From contig JAEZFD010000026.1 in assembly GCA_023417655.1 (NCBI GenBank), forward strand, positions 1 through 42,803: 42,803 nt of DNA, written 5' to 3'. This DNA is from Planctomycetota bacterium (GTDB taxonomy: Bacteria; Planctomycetota; Planctomycetia; Planctomycetales; Planctomycetaceae). Each line of letters opens with the position of its first letter. The stretch's first letter is position 1. This document shows positions 8,624 to 17,800 of the stretch, piece after piece. A program made the position numbers and the translations under genes. The notes below the pieces were generated by a model, which saw only the letters and a program-made list of their open reading frames with translations, did no database searches and had not been told where the DNA came from.

Positions 8624-9925
8624 TTAGTTTGACGCAGTCTGCTCTGCGGCAGGCGCGGCTTTCTCGGGGGAGTTCTCTTTCTTTTCGCCGGGACGAACAG
8701 GGTTGACCTTCATCCCCGGTCGAACTTTCAGCAACCCGTCAGCAACAATCTGATCGCTCAAAGCGAGTTCGCCAGAGACAACTCGCTGACCGCCGATCGA
8801 TTCCCCTGCGGTGACTGCACGGCGTTCAATGTTCCCTTCACTGTCGACAACGTAAACGAACGCTCCTGCCTGATCGAAGCCAATGGAACGTTCGGACACT
8901 AGAAGGGCGGCCGGATCTTCTTCCGAAGGAACCCGGACACGGATGAACATGCCTGGCATGACCAGACCAGTGTTCGGAAAGACGCCGCGAATTTGTACGG
9001 TGCCTGTGTCAGCCTGAACAGTGGGCGAGATGTAATCGATCTTCCCAACAAAAGGGAACGTGCGGTCTTCACCAATCCCCATCATGATGGGGATCGTCTT
9101 CTCGCCTGCGGCAAGGTAGCGTTTTTTCAGGCGGACGAGATCGTCTTCGCTGATGGAAGCATATGCATAGATTGGGTCGATGCGGACAATCGATGCGAGA
9201 ATGTTGGAGCTGTCTGAAGTGACGTAGTTCCCGACGTCGTAAGCCCGGCGTCCGATAATCCCGTCAATCGGAGCGGTGATACGGCAATAGCCGAGATCAA
9301 TCTCCGCAGTACGTACTTCTGATTTCGCCAGATCGAGTGCCGCCTGAGCACTGAGAATATTCGTGTCGTAATCGACGGTGGCCTGCTCCAGTTCCGCACG
9401 GCTGGACATGATCCGCGCACTGGCAGTCCGCTGGGCTGCTTCGGATCTGTCGTATTCCTGACGGGACAGGGCATTCTGTTCCAGCAGGCCAATGTTTCGC
9501 TCGTGATTGATTCTCGCCAACTCGAATTCAGACTCATTCAACTTCAGTTGAGCCTGCGCAATTTCTCTCGCTTTGGACTGCATTGCTTTACGCAGATTTG
9601 ATTCGGCCTCGCTGAGCTTGGCTCGAGCGTAGGTAAGGCGAACCTGAAATGGCTCTTCGTCGATGACGAACAGCAGCTGACCGGCTTTGACCAGATTTCC
9701 GTCTTCGAAGTTGCGTTGGACCAGGAAGCCCGAGACACGGGACCGCAGTTCCACCCGCTCACTGGCCTGCGCGGTTCCGGTCTGTTCCACATAACTTGTC
9801 ACCGCCTGCTGCACAGGCGAAGCGACCGGAACATCAGGAGGCGGCGGTGCCTGATAGGTATTGGGCTGGCCACACCCAGCGAATGAAATCAGACACAGTA
9901 CCGTATAGAAAGGACGTAATTTCAT
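8624..9925 (-). CDS. RND periplasmic adaptor (membrane fusion protein), lipoprotein
   Basis: A 433-residue AcrA/MexA-type adaptor. The signal peptide ends in a lipobox (SFAGC, Cys18), so it should be lipid-anchored. The lipoyl/barrel-sandwich half begins around residue 55 (ELRSRVSGFLVQRNFEDG with VIDEEPFQV after it). A long alpha-helical hairpin with many Ala, Glu and Arg runs from about 80 to 215. The second lipoyl half follows (YCRITAPIDGIIGRRAYDVG), then the beta-barrel domain. It links the RND pump to an outer-membrane channel. It is the first gene of the minus-strand operon, so the promoter and any TetR operator lie in 9926-10572. Confidence 0.95.
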   Translation of the reverse strand: MKLRPFYTVLCLISFAGCGQPNTYQAPPPPDVPVASPVQQAVTSYVEQTGTAQASERVELRSRVSGFLVQRNFEDGNLVKAGQLLFVIDEEPFQVRLTYARAKLSEAESNLRKAMQSKAREIAQAQLKLNESEFELARINHERNIGLLEQNALSRQEYDRSEAAQRTASARIMSSRAELEQATVDYDTNILSAQAALDLAKSEVRTAEIDLGYCRITAPIDGIIGRRAYDVGNYVTSDSSNILASIVRIDPIYAYASISEDDLVRLKKRYLAAGEKTIPIMMGIGEDRTFPFVGKIDYISPTVQADTGTVQIRGVFPNTGLVMPGMFIRVRVPSEEDPAALLVSERSIGFDQAGAFVYVVDSEGNIERRAVTAGESIGGQRVVSGELALSDQIVADGLLKVRPGMKVNPVRPGEKKENSPEKAAPAAEQTASN

Positions 9926-10029
9926 CGCAGGTCAAACTGAAATGAGGTCGGTGACAACGGCCCGAATCGGGCGAAGAACAGGACGAATCAATCGGAAGAG
10001 TCCGCTCGCAGAGTTGCGCCGGGGAAAAT

Positions 10030-10043
10030 ACCGTCCAGACGGT
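10030..10043. promoter_or_regulatory. Candidate operator, perfect dyad
   Basis: ACCGTC-CA-GACGGT is a perfect six-base dyad with a two-base centre, about 105 bases before the adaptor start. Its size and symmetry suit a TetR-family dimer. No second copy was found near the regulator gene itself. Confidence 0.35.
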
Positions 10044-10085
10044 CGGTGGTCAAGATGGGTAGTCTATGATTGCCGATCAGGTGAC

Positions 10086-10111
10086 ACCGGAACCGATCAC
10101 AAGGTTCCGGT
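10086..10111. promoter_or_regulatory. Nine-base inverted repeat upstream of the efflux operon
   Basis: ACCGGAACC and GGTTCCGGT are perfect nine-base arms separated by eight bases. TCAGTTTTCAG follows on the plus strand, so it could also end stray transcription. In this divergent control region an operator is at least as likely. Confidence 0.4.
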
Positions 10112-10572
10112 CAGTTTTCAGAAATCCAAACTCCCTGAAGGCAGTTCCAGCATGACCTCCCGGACGGCACATCTCACCCGCGAGGCTCGTGAAATGGCGC
10201 AAGCTCACGAAAATTAAATGATAACGTCAGCGTGTTCTGCATGTGGACCTGAAAATGATACGACTCTCGGTTGGTATTATGACACTCGTTTTCGCATAAT
10301 TCAGACAGTAACGAGATCCCCCCTGACTGAACTGATCCTCCCGCCTGTTCAGAGTTTCTGTCGAACGTGCCAGCCACCCGGCACCAATCGCCTGCCGTTG
10401 AAAACGCCTTCCCCGGCGCGACCTGCGAGAGGTCATCTTCACCAAGGACTGATGAATCAGCATTTCGACGAGAGACCACTCCCCTATGGTTCCTGTCGAA
10501 AGAAAAGGTGGTCACGTCGCATGGGACCTCGTGAAGAATGACGCCGGAACGCCGCAAAGGTCGAGGTTCTGC

Positions 10573-13314
10573 ATGCCGACGATTCGCCAGTTTCTGATCC
10601 CCGTTGCCTGCTTGATGGGCTTCGTTCAGGGAGTCACCCTCGCCGTCGAACCGGTCGACTATCTTTCTCAGGTCAAGCCTCTCCTCAAGACCCGCTGCTA
10701 TGCCTGTCACGGCGGCCTGAAGCAGGAAGCCGGGCTGCGACTCGACACAGTCGAGTTCATGCGGACTGGCGGTGACTCCGGGACGGTGCTGAATGATGAC
10801 GCGGCGTCGTCACGATCGAGCTTGATAATACAACGAGTCTCCTCGACTGATGACGTGGACCGTATGCCTCCTCTCCATGAGGGAGAGCAGTTCAAACCCG
10901 ACGAAATCGAACTGCTGCGTCGATGGATCGAAGCCGGGGCGCCAGGACCTGAAGATGAAGAACCGGAAGCCGATGCGAGAAATCACTGGTCCTTTCTTCC
11001 GATCAAACGACCAGAATTGCCGACAGACAGAAACCTGAATTGGGAAAAGAACCCGATTGATGCCTGGATCGCCGCAGGGCATCGCCAGCAAGGACTGACG
11101 CCAAGCAAAGAGGCATCGCGATCGGTGCTTTTGCGACGTCTTTCGATCGACCTGATCGGACTCCCTCCGACAGTCGATGAGTTAGCCGCCGCTGAGGCCG
11201 ATCAATCGCCTGACTGGTATGAGAAAACGGTGGATCGCCTGTTGGCTGACCCGCGATATGGCGAACGCTGGGCGCGCCACTGGATGGATATCTGGCGCTA
11301 CAGCGATACCTGGGGACTTCGAGGAACACAGCGGAACAGTTCAGCCCATATGTGGCATTTTCGTGACTGGATCGTCGAGTCGCTGAATGCGGACCGTCCG
11401 TACGATGAGATGATTCGTCTGATGCTGGCCGCGGATGAAATTGCTCCTGAGGATCCCTCAGAACTGCGGGCGACAGGATTTCTTGTCAGGAACTACTACA
11501 CGTTCAACCGCAATCAGTGGATGGATGAGACGGTCGAACATGTCAGCAAAGGTCTGCTCGGCCTGACCATGAACTGCTCAAAGTGTCATGATCACAAGTA
11601 CGACCCGATTCAGCAGGTCGACTATTACAAGATGAGGGCTTTCTTCGAGCCGTATCTGACCCGGCTTGATCTCGTCCCCGGAGAAGCCGACATCCAGAAG
11701 GATGGCATCCCCCGTGTCTTCGACGGATTGCTGGAGCAGCCAACTTTCCTGTTGATTCGTGGCGACGATTCCCGGCCTGACCAGTCCAATCCGATCGCTC
11801 CCGGCGTTCCTGAAATTCTGAAGTTCGCGGAACTGGATATTGTGCCTGTCTCCTTGCCGGTTACATCGTATGAACCTGCCCGTCGACCGTGGGTTCTTGA
11901 TTCACACCTGCAGGCTGCTCGGCAGAATCTGAAGGCCGCCCAAGAGAAGCTTGAGAAGGTGACACTCGACGCTCAGAAAGCCGCTGCGTCTCAGAACGTG
12001 ACATCACCTGGGCCGAAACCTTCAACCCCAACAGACGCGTCTCCAGCAGCGAAGACAGATTCCCCCAACAATGTTCCTCCTGCGGTTGCACTCGCTCAGG
12101 CAGATCTCGCCATCGCGGAAGCGAAACTGAGCAGCGTGGAGAAACGGGCCATCGCCATGCGGGCCGGTTGGCAGGAACCTGTTCCCAACGAGTTATTGCA
12201 ATTAAATCGGGATGCCATTCTTGCGGAACGCGCGACCGCTGTGGCAGAGTCACGGAAGGCAGTCCTCACTGCGGAGCAGGCTCTCGCAAAGGCAGCCAAG
12301 GACAAAAAAGAACCCGCAGAGAAGAAACTGACGGAAGCCCGAACTCAGCTGGAAAAGGTCACGACAGCCCTGTCAGCCGAAATCAAAGAGACTGACAAGT
12401 TCACTCCTCTCCCCGGCGCTGTCTGGACCGCGACCCGATTCAAATTCACTGGGGAAGACGATCCCGATGTACCATTTCCTGCTCAAAGCAGCGGACGCCG
12501 ACTGGCACTCGCGAAGTGGATCACCGATCAACGGAATCCACTGACCGCCAGGGTTGCCGTCAATCATCTCTGGAACCGACATTTTGGAGCACCCCTTGCT
12601 CCGACTCCCTTCGATCTCGGTCGGGCGAACGCCAATCCGACACATCCTGAACTGATTGACTGGCTCGCCTCTGAATTCATGGATCAGGGTTGGAGCATGA
12701 AGCATCTGCACCGACTGATCGTGACCTCCGCAACTTATCGAATGGCATCAACTCTCGCCGCTGCAGAAGCCAATCTGGCGATCGATCCTGACAATCGATA
12801 CTGGTGGCGGCGGATTCCGATTCGCGTGGAGTCTCAAGTGGTCCGGGATTCAGTGTTGGCGATTGCCGGAACCCTCGATCCGGCGATCGGCGGTCCTGCA
12901 GTTCCGCCAAAAGAACAGGACAAATCGACTCGTCGGAGCATCTATTTCTACCACTCCAGCATTGAGCAGAGTCTGTTTCTGGTGACGTTCAACGAGGCCA
13001 ACGTCAAGGAGTGCTACCAGCGCGAACGCAGCGTTGTTCCCCAACAGGCACTGGCATTAACTAACAGCGGACTCATCCTCGACGCCTCTCAGAAAATCGC
13101 GGACCGGATTCGGCAGACCGCTCCTCAGGACAGTGATTTCGTCGTGCAGGCGTTTCTGCAAATTCTGGGATACACCCCCAATGCCGACGAGTTAGAGACT
13201 GCGATGCAGGCGCTCGATGATCTGAAAAAGGTTCCAGACAGTTCTTCTGAACTGGCCCAGTCTCAACTGGTCTGGGTCCTTCTGAATCACAACGACTTCG
13301 TGACACTTCGCTGA
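10573..13314 (+). CDS. PSCyt1-DUF1549-DUF1553 secreted planctomycete protein
   Basis: A protein of about 913 residues with a Sec signal peptide (MPTIRQFLIPVACLMGFVQG, cut near LA). It has a PSCyt1 cytochrome-c-like domain with CYACH at 42-46 and a candidate distal Met98 (RMPP). DUF1549 runs from about 158 to 370 and carries a second heme-like motif CSKCH at 335-339. DUF1553 covers about 640 to the end (TARVAVNHLWNRHFG). Between them, about 440-610, is an Ala/Lys/Glu-rich coiled-coil stretch with a Pro/Ser/Thr break near 478-502. ATG 10573 is chosen for GAGG six bases upstream and the signal peptide. The DUF1501 gene follows 21 bases later, a standard planctomycete pair. A role in extracytoplasmic carbohydrate or redox chemistry is often suggested but not proven. 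Confidence 0.93.
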   Translation: MPTIRQFLIPVACLMGFVQGVTLAVEPVDYLSQVKPLLKTRCYACHGGLKQEAGLRLDTVEFMRTGGDSGTVLNDDAASSRSSLIIQRVSSTDDVDRMPPLHEGEQFKPDEIELLRRWIEAGAPGPEDEEPEADARNHWSFLPIKRPELPTDRNLNWEKNPIDAWIAAGHRQQGLTPSKEASRSVLLRRLSIDLIGLPPTVDELAAAEADQSPDWYEKTVDRLLADPRYGERWARHWMDIWRYSDTWGLRGTQRNSSAHMWHFRDWIVESLNADRPYDEMIRLMLAADEIAPEDPSELRATGFLVRNYYTFNRNQWMDETVEHVSKGLLGLTMNCSKCHDHKYDPIQQVDYYKMRAFFEPYLTRLDLVPGEADIQKDGIPRVFDGLLEQPTFLLIRGDDSRPDQSNPIAPGVPEILKFAELDIVPVSLPVTSYEPARRPWVLDSHLQAARQNLKAAQEKLEKVTLDAQKAAASQNVTSPGPKPSTPTDASPAAKTDSPNNVPPAVALAQADLAIAEAKLSSVEKRAIAMRAGWQEPVPNELLQLNRDAILAERATAVAESRKAVLTAEQALAKAAKDKKEPAEKKLTEARTQLEKVTTALSAEIKETDKFTPLPGAVWTATRFKFTGEDDPDVPFPAQSSGRRLALAKWITDQRNPLTARVAVNHLWNRHFGAPLAPTPFDLGRANANPTHPELIDWLASEFMDQGWSMKHLHRLIVTSATYRMASTLAAAEANLAIDPDNRYWWRRIPIRVESQVVRDSVLAIAGTLDPAIGGPAVPPKEQDKSTRRSIYFYHSSIEQSLFLVTFNEANVKECYQRERSVVPQQALALTNSGLILDASQKIADRIRQTAPQDSDFVVQAFLQILGYTPNADELETAMQALDDLKKVPDSSSELAQSQLVWVLLNHNDFVTLR

Positions 13315-13335
13315 TCAGGTGTAAAGGACGAGAGC

Positions 13336-14796
13336 ATGAACTGGTCACAAATGAACGGGTCACGGTATTCACATCGGACGCGGCGCGGCTTCCTCGCGGA
13401 TGTCGGAATGGGATTTACAGGGCTCGTTCTGGGCGCTCTCCTCAATCGGGACCGCGTCGCTCGCGCTGACTGGACGCCGCCGACAGGGCAGCCGCATTTC
13501 ACACCAAAAGCGAAGAGTGTGATCTGGCTGTTTATGAACGGCGGCGTCAGCCAGATGGAAAGCTTCGACCCCAAGCCGATGCTGGCGAAGTATGCCGGCA
13601 AGTCAATTTCGGAAACACCCTTTGCGGACGTGCAGGATCCCAAACGGTTAGGGATCGCGAGATTCTCGGCACCGGACGCAAACGGACTTCAGCGCAATCA
13701 GCTCTTTCCTCCGCAGGTCGGTCACCGAAAATGGGGAGAGAGCGGCATCGAGATTTGCGACTGGTTTCCTTACATCGGCAATCAGGCCGATAAGTTGGCC
13801 GTTGTGCGATCAATGTGGACAACAGACAGCAATCACGGGGCACAGACTCAGTTCCATTCAGGTCGCAATCTGATCGACGGTCATTACCCGACTCTCGGCG
13901 CCTGGGTGCACTATGGTCTGGGAGCGCTGAATGAAAATCTCCCGCAATTCATTTCGATTGGGAATCGCGAGTTCTGGAACAGTAAAGATGGGCACTATCT
14001 GGGGCCCGCGCATGATGCTGTCCCGCTGAGAATTGATCCTAAGAATCCGCTCGATTACAGCCTGCCAGAGAGACCGGTGAATCAGGCGTCACGGAGAATT
14101 GCTCAGGATGCGCTCAGTCGTCTGAATGCAATTCGTGGCGTCGAATATCCTGACGACCCGGAGATGGCTGCTCGCATCAAGTCGTATGAACTCGCTTTCC
14201 GGATGCAGACTTCCATCCCGGAAATCGTCGACTTCTCGAAGGAAACAAAGGCGACTCAGGAGCTCTATGGGCTGGATCAGCCGCACTGCAAAGACTTTGG
14301 CATGCAGTTGCTCGCTGCCCGACGGTTTGTAGAGCAGGGAGTTCGCTTCATCCAGATTCAGCATGGTGGCGGCGGAGCGGGCGCCTGGGACTCGCATGGC
14401 GGTCTGAAGGCGAACCACGGGAGGCTGGCTTTACAGGTCGACCAGCCGATCGGCGGACTGTTGCAGGATCTCGACCAGCGTGGGCTGCTGGATGAGACTC
14501 TCGTCATCTTTGCATCAGAGTTCGGCCGAACTCCCGGCTCGCAGGGATCCGATGGTCGCGATCATCACATCTATGGCTTCAACGTTTGGATGGCAGGTGG
14601 CGGCCTGAAACGGGGAGTCGTTCACGGCGCGACAGATGAAATCGGGTTTCATGCAGTCGAGAACCGGCACTACGTCACTGATATTCACGCGACTATCCTG
14701 CACCAGCTTGGACTCGATTCGCGAAAGATGGAAGTGCCGGGGCGAAAGCGGCTCGAAATCGACCACGGCACTCCGATTCACGACATCATCGCCTGA
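13336..14796 (+). CDS. Tat-exported DUF1501 protein
   Basis: A 486-residue protein with a twin-arginine signal: THRTRRGFLADVG-like residues 13-24 with Arg16-Arg17, then a hydrophobic run and an ARA cut near residue 44. The body shows DUF1501 landmarks: SVIWLFMNGGVSQMESFDPKP, SNHGAQTQFHSG, FIQIQHGGGGAGAWDSHGG, VIFASEFGRTP and DGRDHHIYGF. The family belongs to the alkaline-phosphatase/sulfatase-like fold, so the conserved Asp, His and Glu residues could bind metal; the substrate is unknown. It forms a two-gene operon with the PSCyt1/DUF1549/DUF1553 gene 21 bases upstream, and the two products probably act together outside the membrane. Confidence 0.94.
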   Translation: MNWSQMNGSRYSHRTRRGFLADVGMGFTGLVLGALLNRDRVARADWTPPTGQPHFTPKAKSVIWLFMNGGVSQMESFDPKPMLAKYAGKSISETPFADVQDPKRLGIARFSAPDANGLQRNQLFPPQVGHRKWGESGIEICDWFPYIGNQADKLAVVRSMWTTDSNHGAQTQFHSGRNLIDGHYPTLGAWVHYGLGALNENLPQFISIGNREFWNSKDGHYLGPAHDAVPLRIDPKNPLDYSLPERPVNQASRRIAQDALSRLNAIRGVEYPDDPEMAARIKSYELAFRMQTSIPEIVDFSKETKATQELYGLDQPHCKDFGMQLLAARRFVEQGVRFIQIQHGGGGAGAWDSHGGLKANHGRLALQVDQPIGGLLQDLDQRGLLDETLVIFASEFGRTPGSQGSDGRDHHIYGFNVWMAGGGLKRGVVHGATDEIGFHAVENRHYVTDIHATILHQLGLDSRKMEVPGRKRLEIDHGTPIHDIIA

Positions 14797-14815
14797 CCGG
14801 GAAAGTCCGTCGCGA

Positions 14816-15295
14816 TCAGGTGGCTGGCTGGCAGGGGAAGTCGCGGGCGGCCTGCACTGTTTCTTCCGCGGTCATGTCATACTTGCAGGTTGCGACTGAC
14901 CAGAGGTGCCCGAACGGATCAACGAGCTGACCATAACGGTCTCCCCAGAACATCTCCTGCGGGGGCATCGTCACGGTCGCTCCAGCCGCCTCGGCCTTTG
15001 CCATGGTGGCGTCAACATCTGGCACATACAGGTGGATCAGGACAGGGCTTCCCTTCAGCGTTAATGGGCCAACCACGGAATACTGAGGGCACTCGTCACC
15101 AATCATCAACGGAGCATCTCCGATCCGGATGCAACCGTGCATCAGTTGCCCGTCAGGAGTGAGAAGACGCATTTCTTCGACGCCGTCAAAGGCCTTCACA
15201 TAGAAGTCCATTGCAGCAAGCGCGTTTTTGCAGACGAGATGAGGTGTCAGCGAATGAAAGCCAGCAGGAATCGGACTTGCAGCAGGCGTAGGCAT
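14816..15295 (-). CDS. VOC-fold protein of the PhnB/glyoxalase type
   Basis: A 159-residue cytosolic protein of the vicinal-oxygen-chelate superfamily. It has two beta-alpha-beta-beta-beta units: LTPHLVCKNALAAMDFYVKAF at the start, MHGCIRIGD around residue 52, VLIHLYVPDVDATMAKAEAAGA in the middle, and DRYGQLVDPFGHLWSVAT near the end. PhnB-like members bind a metal or small ligands, but no substrate can be named. ATG 15295 is chosen because AGGAG lies nine bases upstream; the frame continues to 15349 without a ribosome site. It converges on DUF1501 with only 19 bases between the stops. Confidence 0.9.
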   Translation of the reverse strand: MPTPAASPIPAGFHSLTPHLVCKNALAAMDFYVKAFDGVEEMRLLTPDGQLMHGCIRIGDAPLMIGDECPQYSVVGPLTLKGSPVLIHLYVPDVDATMAKAEAAGATVTMPPQEMFWGDRYGQLVDPFGHLWSVATCKYDMTAEETVQAARDFPCQPAT

Positions 15296-15671
15296 GGTGA
15301 TCACTCCTTGGATGCGAATTTCAGGAACGCAGTGACTGGAACGGTTCACATAACGAGGTGTTGCGCGGGACGGACGTGCTCAATGATTGTCCGCGTCAGC
15401 AGTGGTGAGCGGAGCAGGGCATTCATGTCATGGTCGCTGGGAACCAGGCAGAATCGACAGAAATATTTGCCAATCCACAAAGAATTCGAATTCCGCTCCG
15501 TTTCGACCATTGCGAATGAACTGAGACCATCAGCAAGTAGAAGGTTGAGCACTCACATAGAAAAAGGCATGTCACAGATTGAGTTCTGTGACATGCCTTT
15601 GTGAGGGCATCAGCGGTACGAGGGGCCATTCATCGTGATTTCAGCAGGAAACCGATGAGGACTCCTTTAAC
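15296..15671. other. Gap between the VOC gene start and the S1 gene end
   Basis: Both flanking genes are on the minus strand. The stretch holds the S1 terminator (15561-15600) and presumably the VOC promoter. No coding frame can be supported. Confidence 0.5.
15561..15600 (-). terminator. Intrinsic terminator of the S1 gene
   Basis: AAAGGCATGTCACAG (15563-15577) and CTGTGACATGCCTTT (15586-15600) pair perfectly over 15 bases with an eight-base loop. On the minus strand the stem is followed by a run of five T. It lies about 70 bases beyond the S1 stop codon, in the right orientation to end that transcript. Confidence 0.92.
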
Positions 15672-17294
15672 CTATGAAAAATCGGTTGGATTGCCGAAGA
15701 GGCCTCCACGCTTCTTTGGATCGCCGGTGCCGCCCTTGAGAGGCTCCTTGCGTTTCCGTTCATACGCCTGACCTTTCCCTGGAGAGAGGTCTTCGTCCTT
15801 CGGCCGTTCCATGCCTTCTGGCTTTTCTTTGAGAGCCTTTGCGGAAAGGCTGATCCGCTTCTTCTTTGGGTCGACTTCAATGATCTGAACTTCAGCCATG
15901 TCGCCGACGTTCAGAATCTCAGTCACTCGCTTCACGCGCCGGTGTTCGAGTTCGCTGATGTGTACGAGACCTTCGATGCCGGGTTCAAGTTCGACGAATG
16001 CTCCGAACGCTTCCACTCGGGTCACGCGGCCAGTGACATTGCTCCCCTTGGCATATTTGTCTTCGGCGGTTCGCCATGGGTTTGCCGACAGCTGCCGCAT
16101 TCCCAGGCTGATTCGGTTCTTCTCGCGATCAATGGACAGGACCTTGACTTCGACTTCCTGTCCTTCCTGCAGCACTTCGTTAGGGTGCCCAATGCGGACC
16201 CAGCTCATCTGAGCAACCGGAAGGAAGCCGTCCATGCCGCCGAGATCGATGAATGCTCCGTAGTCTTTGATCGTTTTGACCCGACCGGTGCGGACCTGAT
16301 CTGGCTGAATCTCATTCAGTAGATCGACCTTCGCGGCCTCACGTTCTTCAGCAAGCAATGCACGACGGCTGAGAACCAGTTTGCGCTTTGCTGGGTTGAC
16401 TTCCGTCACGCGGACGCGGAACTTCTGGCCGACGTACTGGTTCAGATCGGCGACGAAGCCCAACTCAACCTGGCTGGCCGGAATGAAGCCACGCAGGCGG
16501 CTGACGGTGGCTTCGAGTCCGCCCTTGTTTGTCTTGGTGACAACGCACTCAACGACCTGATCTGGTGCGAGCGAGTCCCAGTCACCTTTGACCTGCGAAG
16601 TCCCACGGGGACGATTGACGATGATCAGGCCTTCAGCATCGTCGACTTTGTCGAAGACGAGCTCAACTGTTTCGCCAATCTGAGGGGGCTTCTTGGCATC
16701 AAATTGACGGAATGGGACGGCCCCGGTCAGTCGCAGTCCGAAATCCACAAAGACGCTGTCGCCATGGATCCCCTGGACGGTGCCAGTAATTTTCTGGCCG
16801 GGCTGCAGCTGATCGATGTCTGTCAGCTTTGCAGCGGTCGGAGTGGCGGCTTCTCCGGCAATCTCACCTGTGGCGAGTGCCTGTTCGATCGCGGCTTCGA
16901 TGGAAGCTTCAATCGGTTCGTCCGCAGGCAGTGCAACGGGCTCGGACGGATTGGCAGCGGGAGCTTCCACTGCTTCCTTCGTCACCTGTGCGACTGTCTC
17001 GGCGATGGCCGCTTCAATATCGGCGTCATTCGCGCCGGGAACTTTCACCGGTTCAGAACCTGCGGCCGCATTCGTTCCTGCTCCAAGAGAAGGAACCGCC
17101 TTGGCTTCATCTGCACCATGGGGACGCAACTGCAATTTGCGTTTGGCTGCAGCTTCGTCGGTTGTGTCTGCAGTCGCTTCGGCCGGCGCGGAAGGAGTTT
17201 CCACGGGAGCGTCTGACTGAGACGAGGTTGGAGCAGTTGCTTCCGGAGCGGGGGGAGTGGCCTCGTCCTGAGCGGGAATGTGATCTGTACTCAT
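15672..17294 (-). CDS. rpsA: S1-domain ribosomal protein (RpsA-like) with long N-terminal extension
   Basis: A 540-residue RNA-binding protein with four S1 domains at about 166-229, 246-312, 332-402 and 416-486. The last two are the most typical (GRVKTIKDYGAFIDLGGMDG and GRVTRVEAFGAFVELEPGIE). It should bind mRNA on the small ribosomal subunit and help initiation on weakly led messages. Residues 1-165 form an Ala/Glu/Pro/Thr-rich, probably disordered extension, unlike the compact start of Escherichia coli S1 (which has six S1 domains). The tail (490-540) is Lys/Gly-rich. ATG 17294 has AGG about 10 bases upstream. Monocistronic with a strong terminator. Confidence 0.9.
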   Translation of the reverse strand: MSTDHIPAQDEATPPAPEATAPTSSQSDAPVETPSAPAEATADTTDEAAAKRKLQLRPHGADEAKAVPSLGAGTNAAAGSEPVKVPGANDADIEAAIAETVAQVTKEAVEAPAANPSEPVALPADEPIEASIEAAIEQALATGEIAGEAATPTAAKLTDIDQLQPGQKITGTVQGIHGDSVFVDFGLRLTGAVPFRQFDAKKPPQIGETVELVFDKVDDAEGLIIVNRPRGTSQVKGDWDSLAPDQVVECVVTKTNKGGLEATVSRLRGFIPASQVELGFVADLNQYVGQKFRVRVTEVNPAKRKLVLSRRALLAEEREAAKVDLLNEIQPDQVRTGRVKTIKDYGAFIDLGGMDGFLPVAQMSWVRIGHPNEVLQEGQEVEVKVLSIDREKNRISLGMRQLSANPWRTAEDKYAKGSNVTGRVTRVEAFGAFVELEPGIEGLVHISELEHRRVKRVTEILNVGDMAEVQIIEVDPKKKRISLSAKALKEKPEGMERPKDEDLSPGKGQAYERKRKEPLKGGTGDPKKRGGLFGNPTDFS

Positions 17295-17800
17295 GCCGCG
17301 TCGACCTACATCATCTGCCGCTGGCTGGCGAACCGAAACTGGTCGACCGAGCCGCGCTGAATCGTAATCAGGGGACTGTTTGTTGCGTCACCTGGAATTC
17401 AACGGACTCAAAGACTGTCACTGCATGATCTCGTTCTTTGAAGTGCAGGACTTCAGAACAATTCATCAGAGCCCTTGCGGAAAGCTGTTACATTCACTCA
17501 GGAACGGCGCGCTGATTCCGCAAATTTGTCCGTTAGTGCTCCAGGCACTGGAACCCGACTGTCCGCCCCAGTCCGAACAGAACGAGTCCGTCGCGAATTC
17601 TCTAGAATCTCATGCCTCAAACGCAAGTCCCGCAGCCCCTTTTCGATGAGGGAATTCCGGGATCATTCAGACGGGTGCGGAAGCAGGATTTCGCGAAAAA
17701 GTGGTGGTCAGCAGGTCTCGTCGAGCGATTCGACAGTTCTCGCCCTCAAATTCACACCGCGAAGACACGTCATTCGGAGATGTAAACTCAGCAAATCGCC
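17295..17800. other. Non-coding gap upstream of the S1 gene
   Basis: 506 bases with only short, unconvincing frames on the plus strand. It should contain the S1 promoter. I see no clear promoter hexamers, repeats or RNA gene. A small CGCCC/GGGCG hairpin at 17797-17810 overlaps the stop codon of the BLUF gene and might help end its transcript. Confidence 0.45.

Larger units (their letters stand above)
9926..10572. other. Divergent control region between the efflux operon and the PSCyt1 gene
   Basis: 647 bases with no supported gene, lying between the minus-strand efflux operon and the plus-strand DUF1549/DUF1553 gene. It must hold promoters for both directions. It contains two perfect inverted repeats, listed separately. 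The plus-strand frame opening at 10486 runs into the next gene but lacks a ribosome site and adds 29 residues before a good signal peptide, so I do not count it as coding. Confidence 0.5.
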
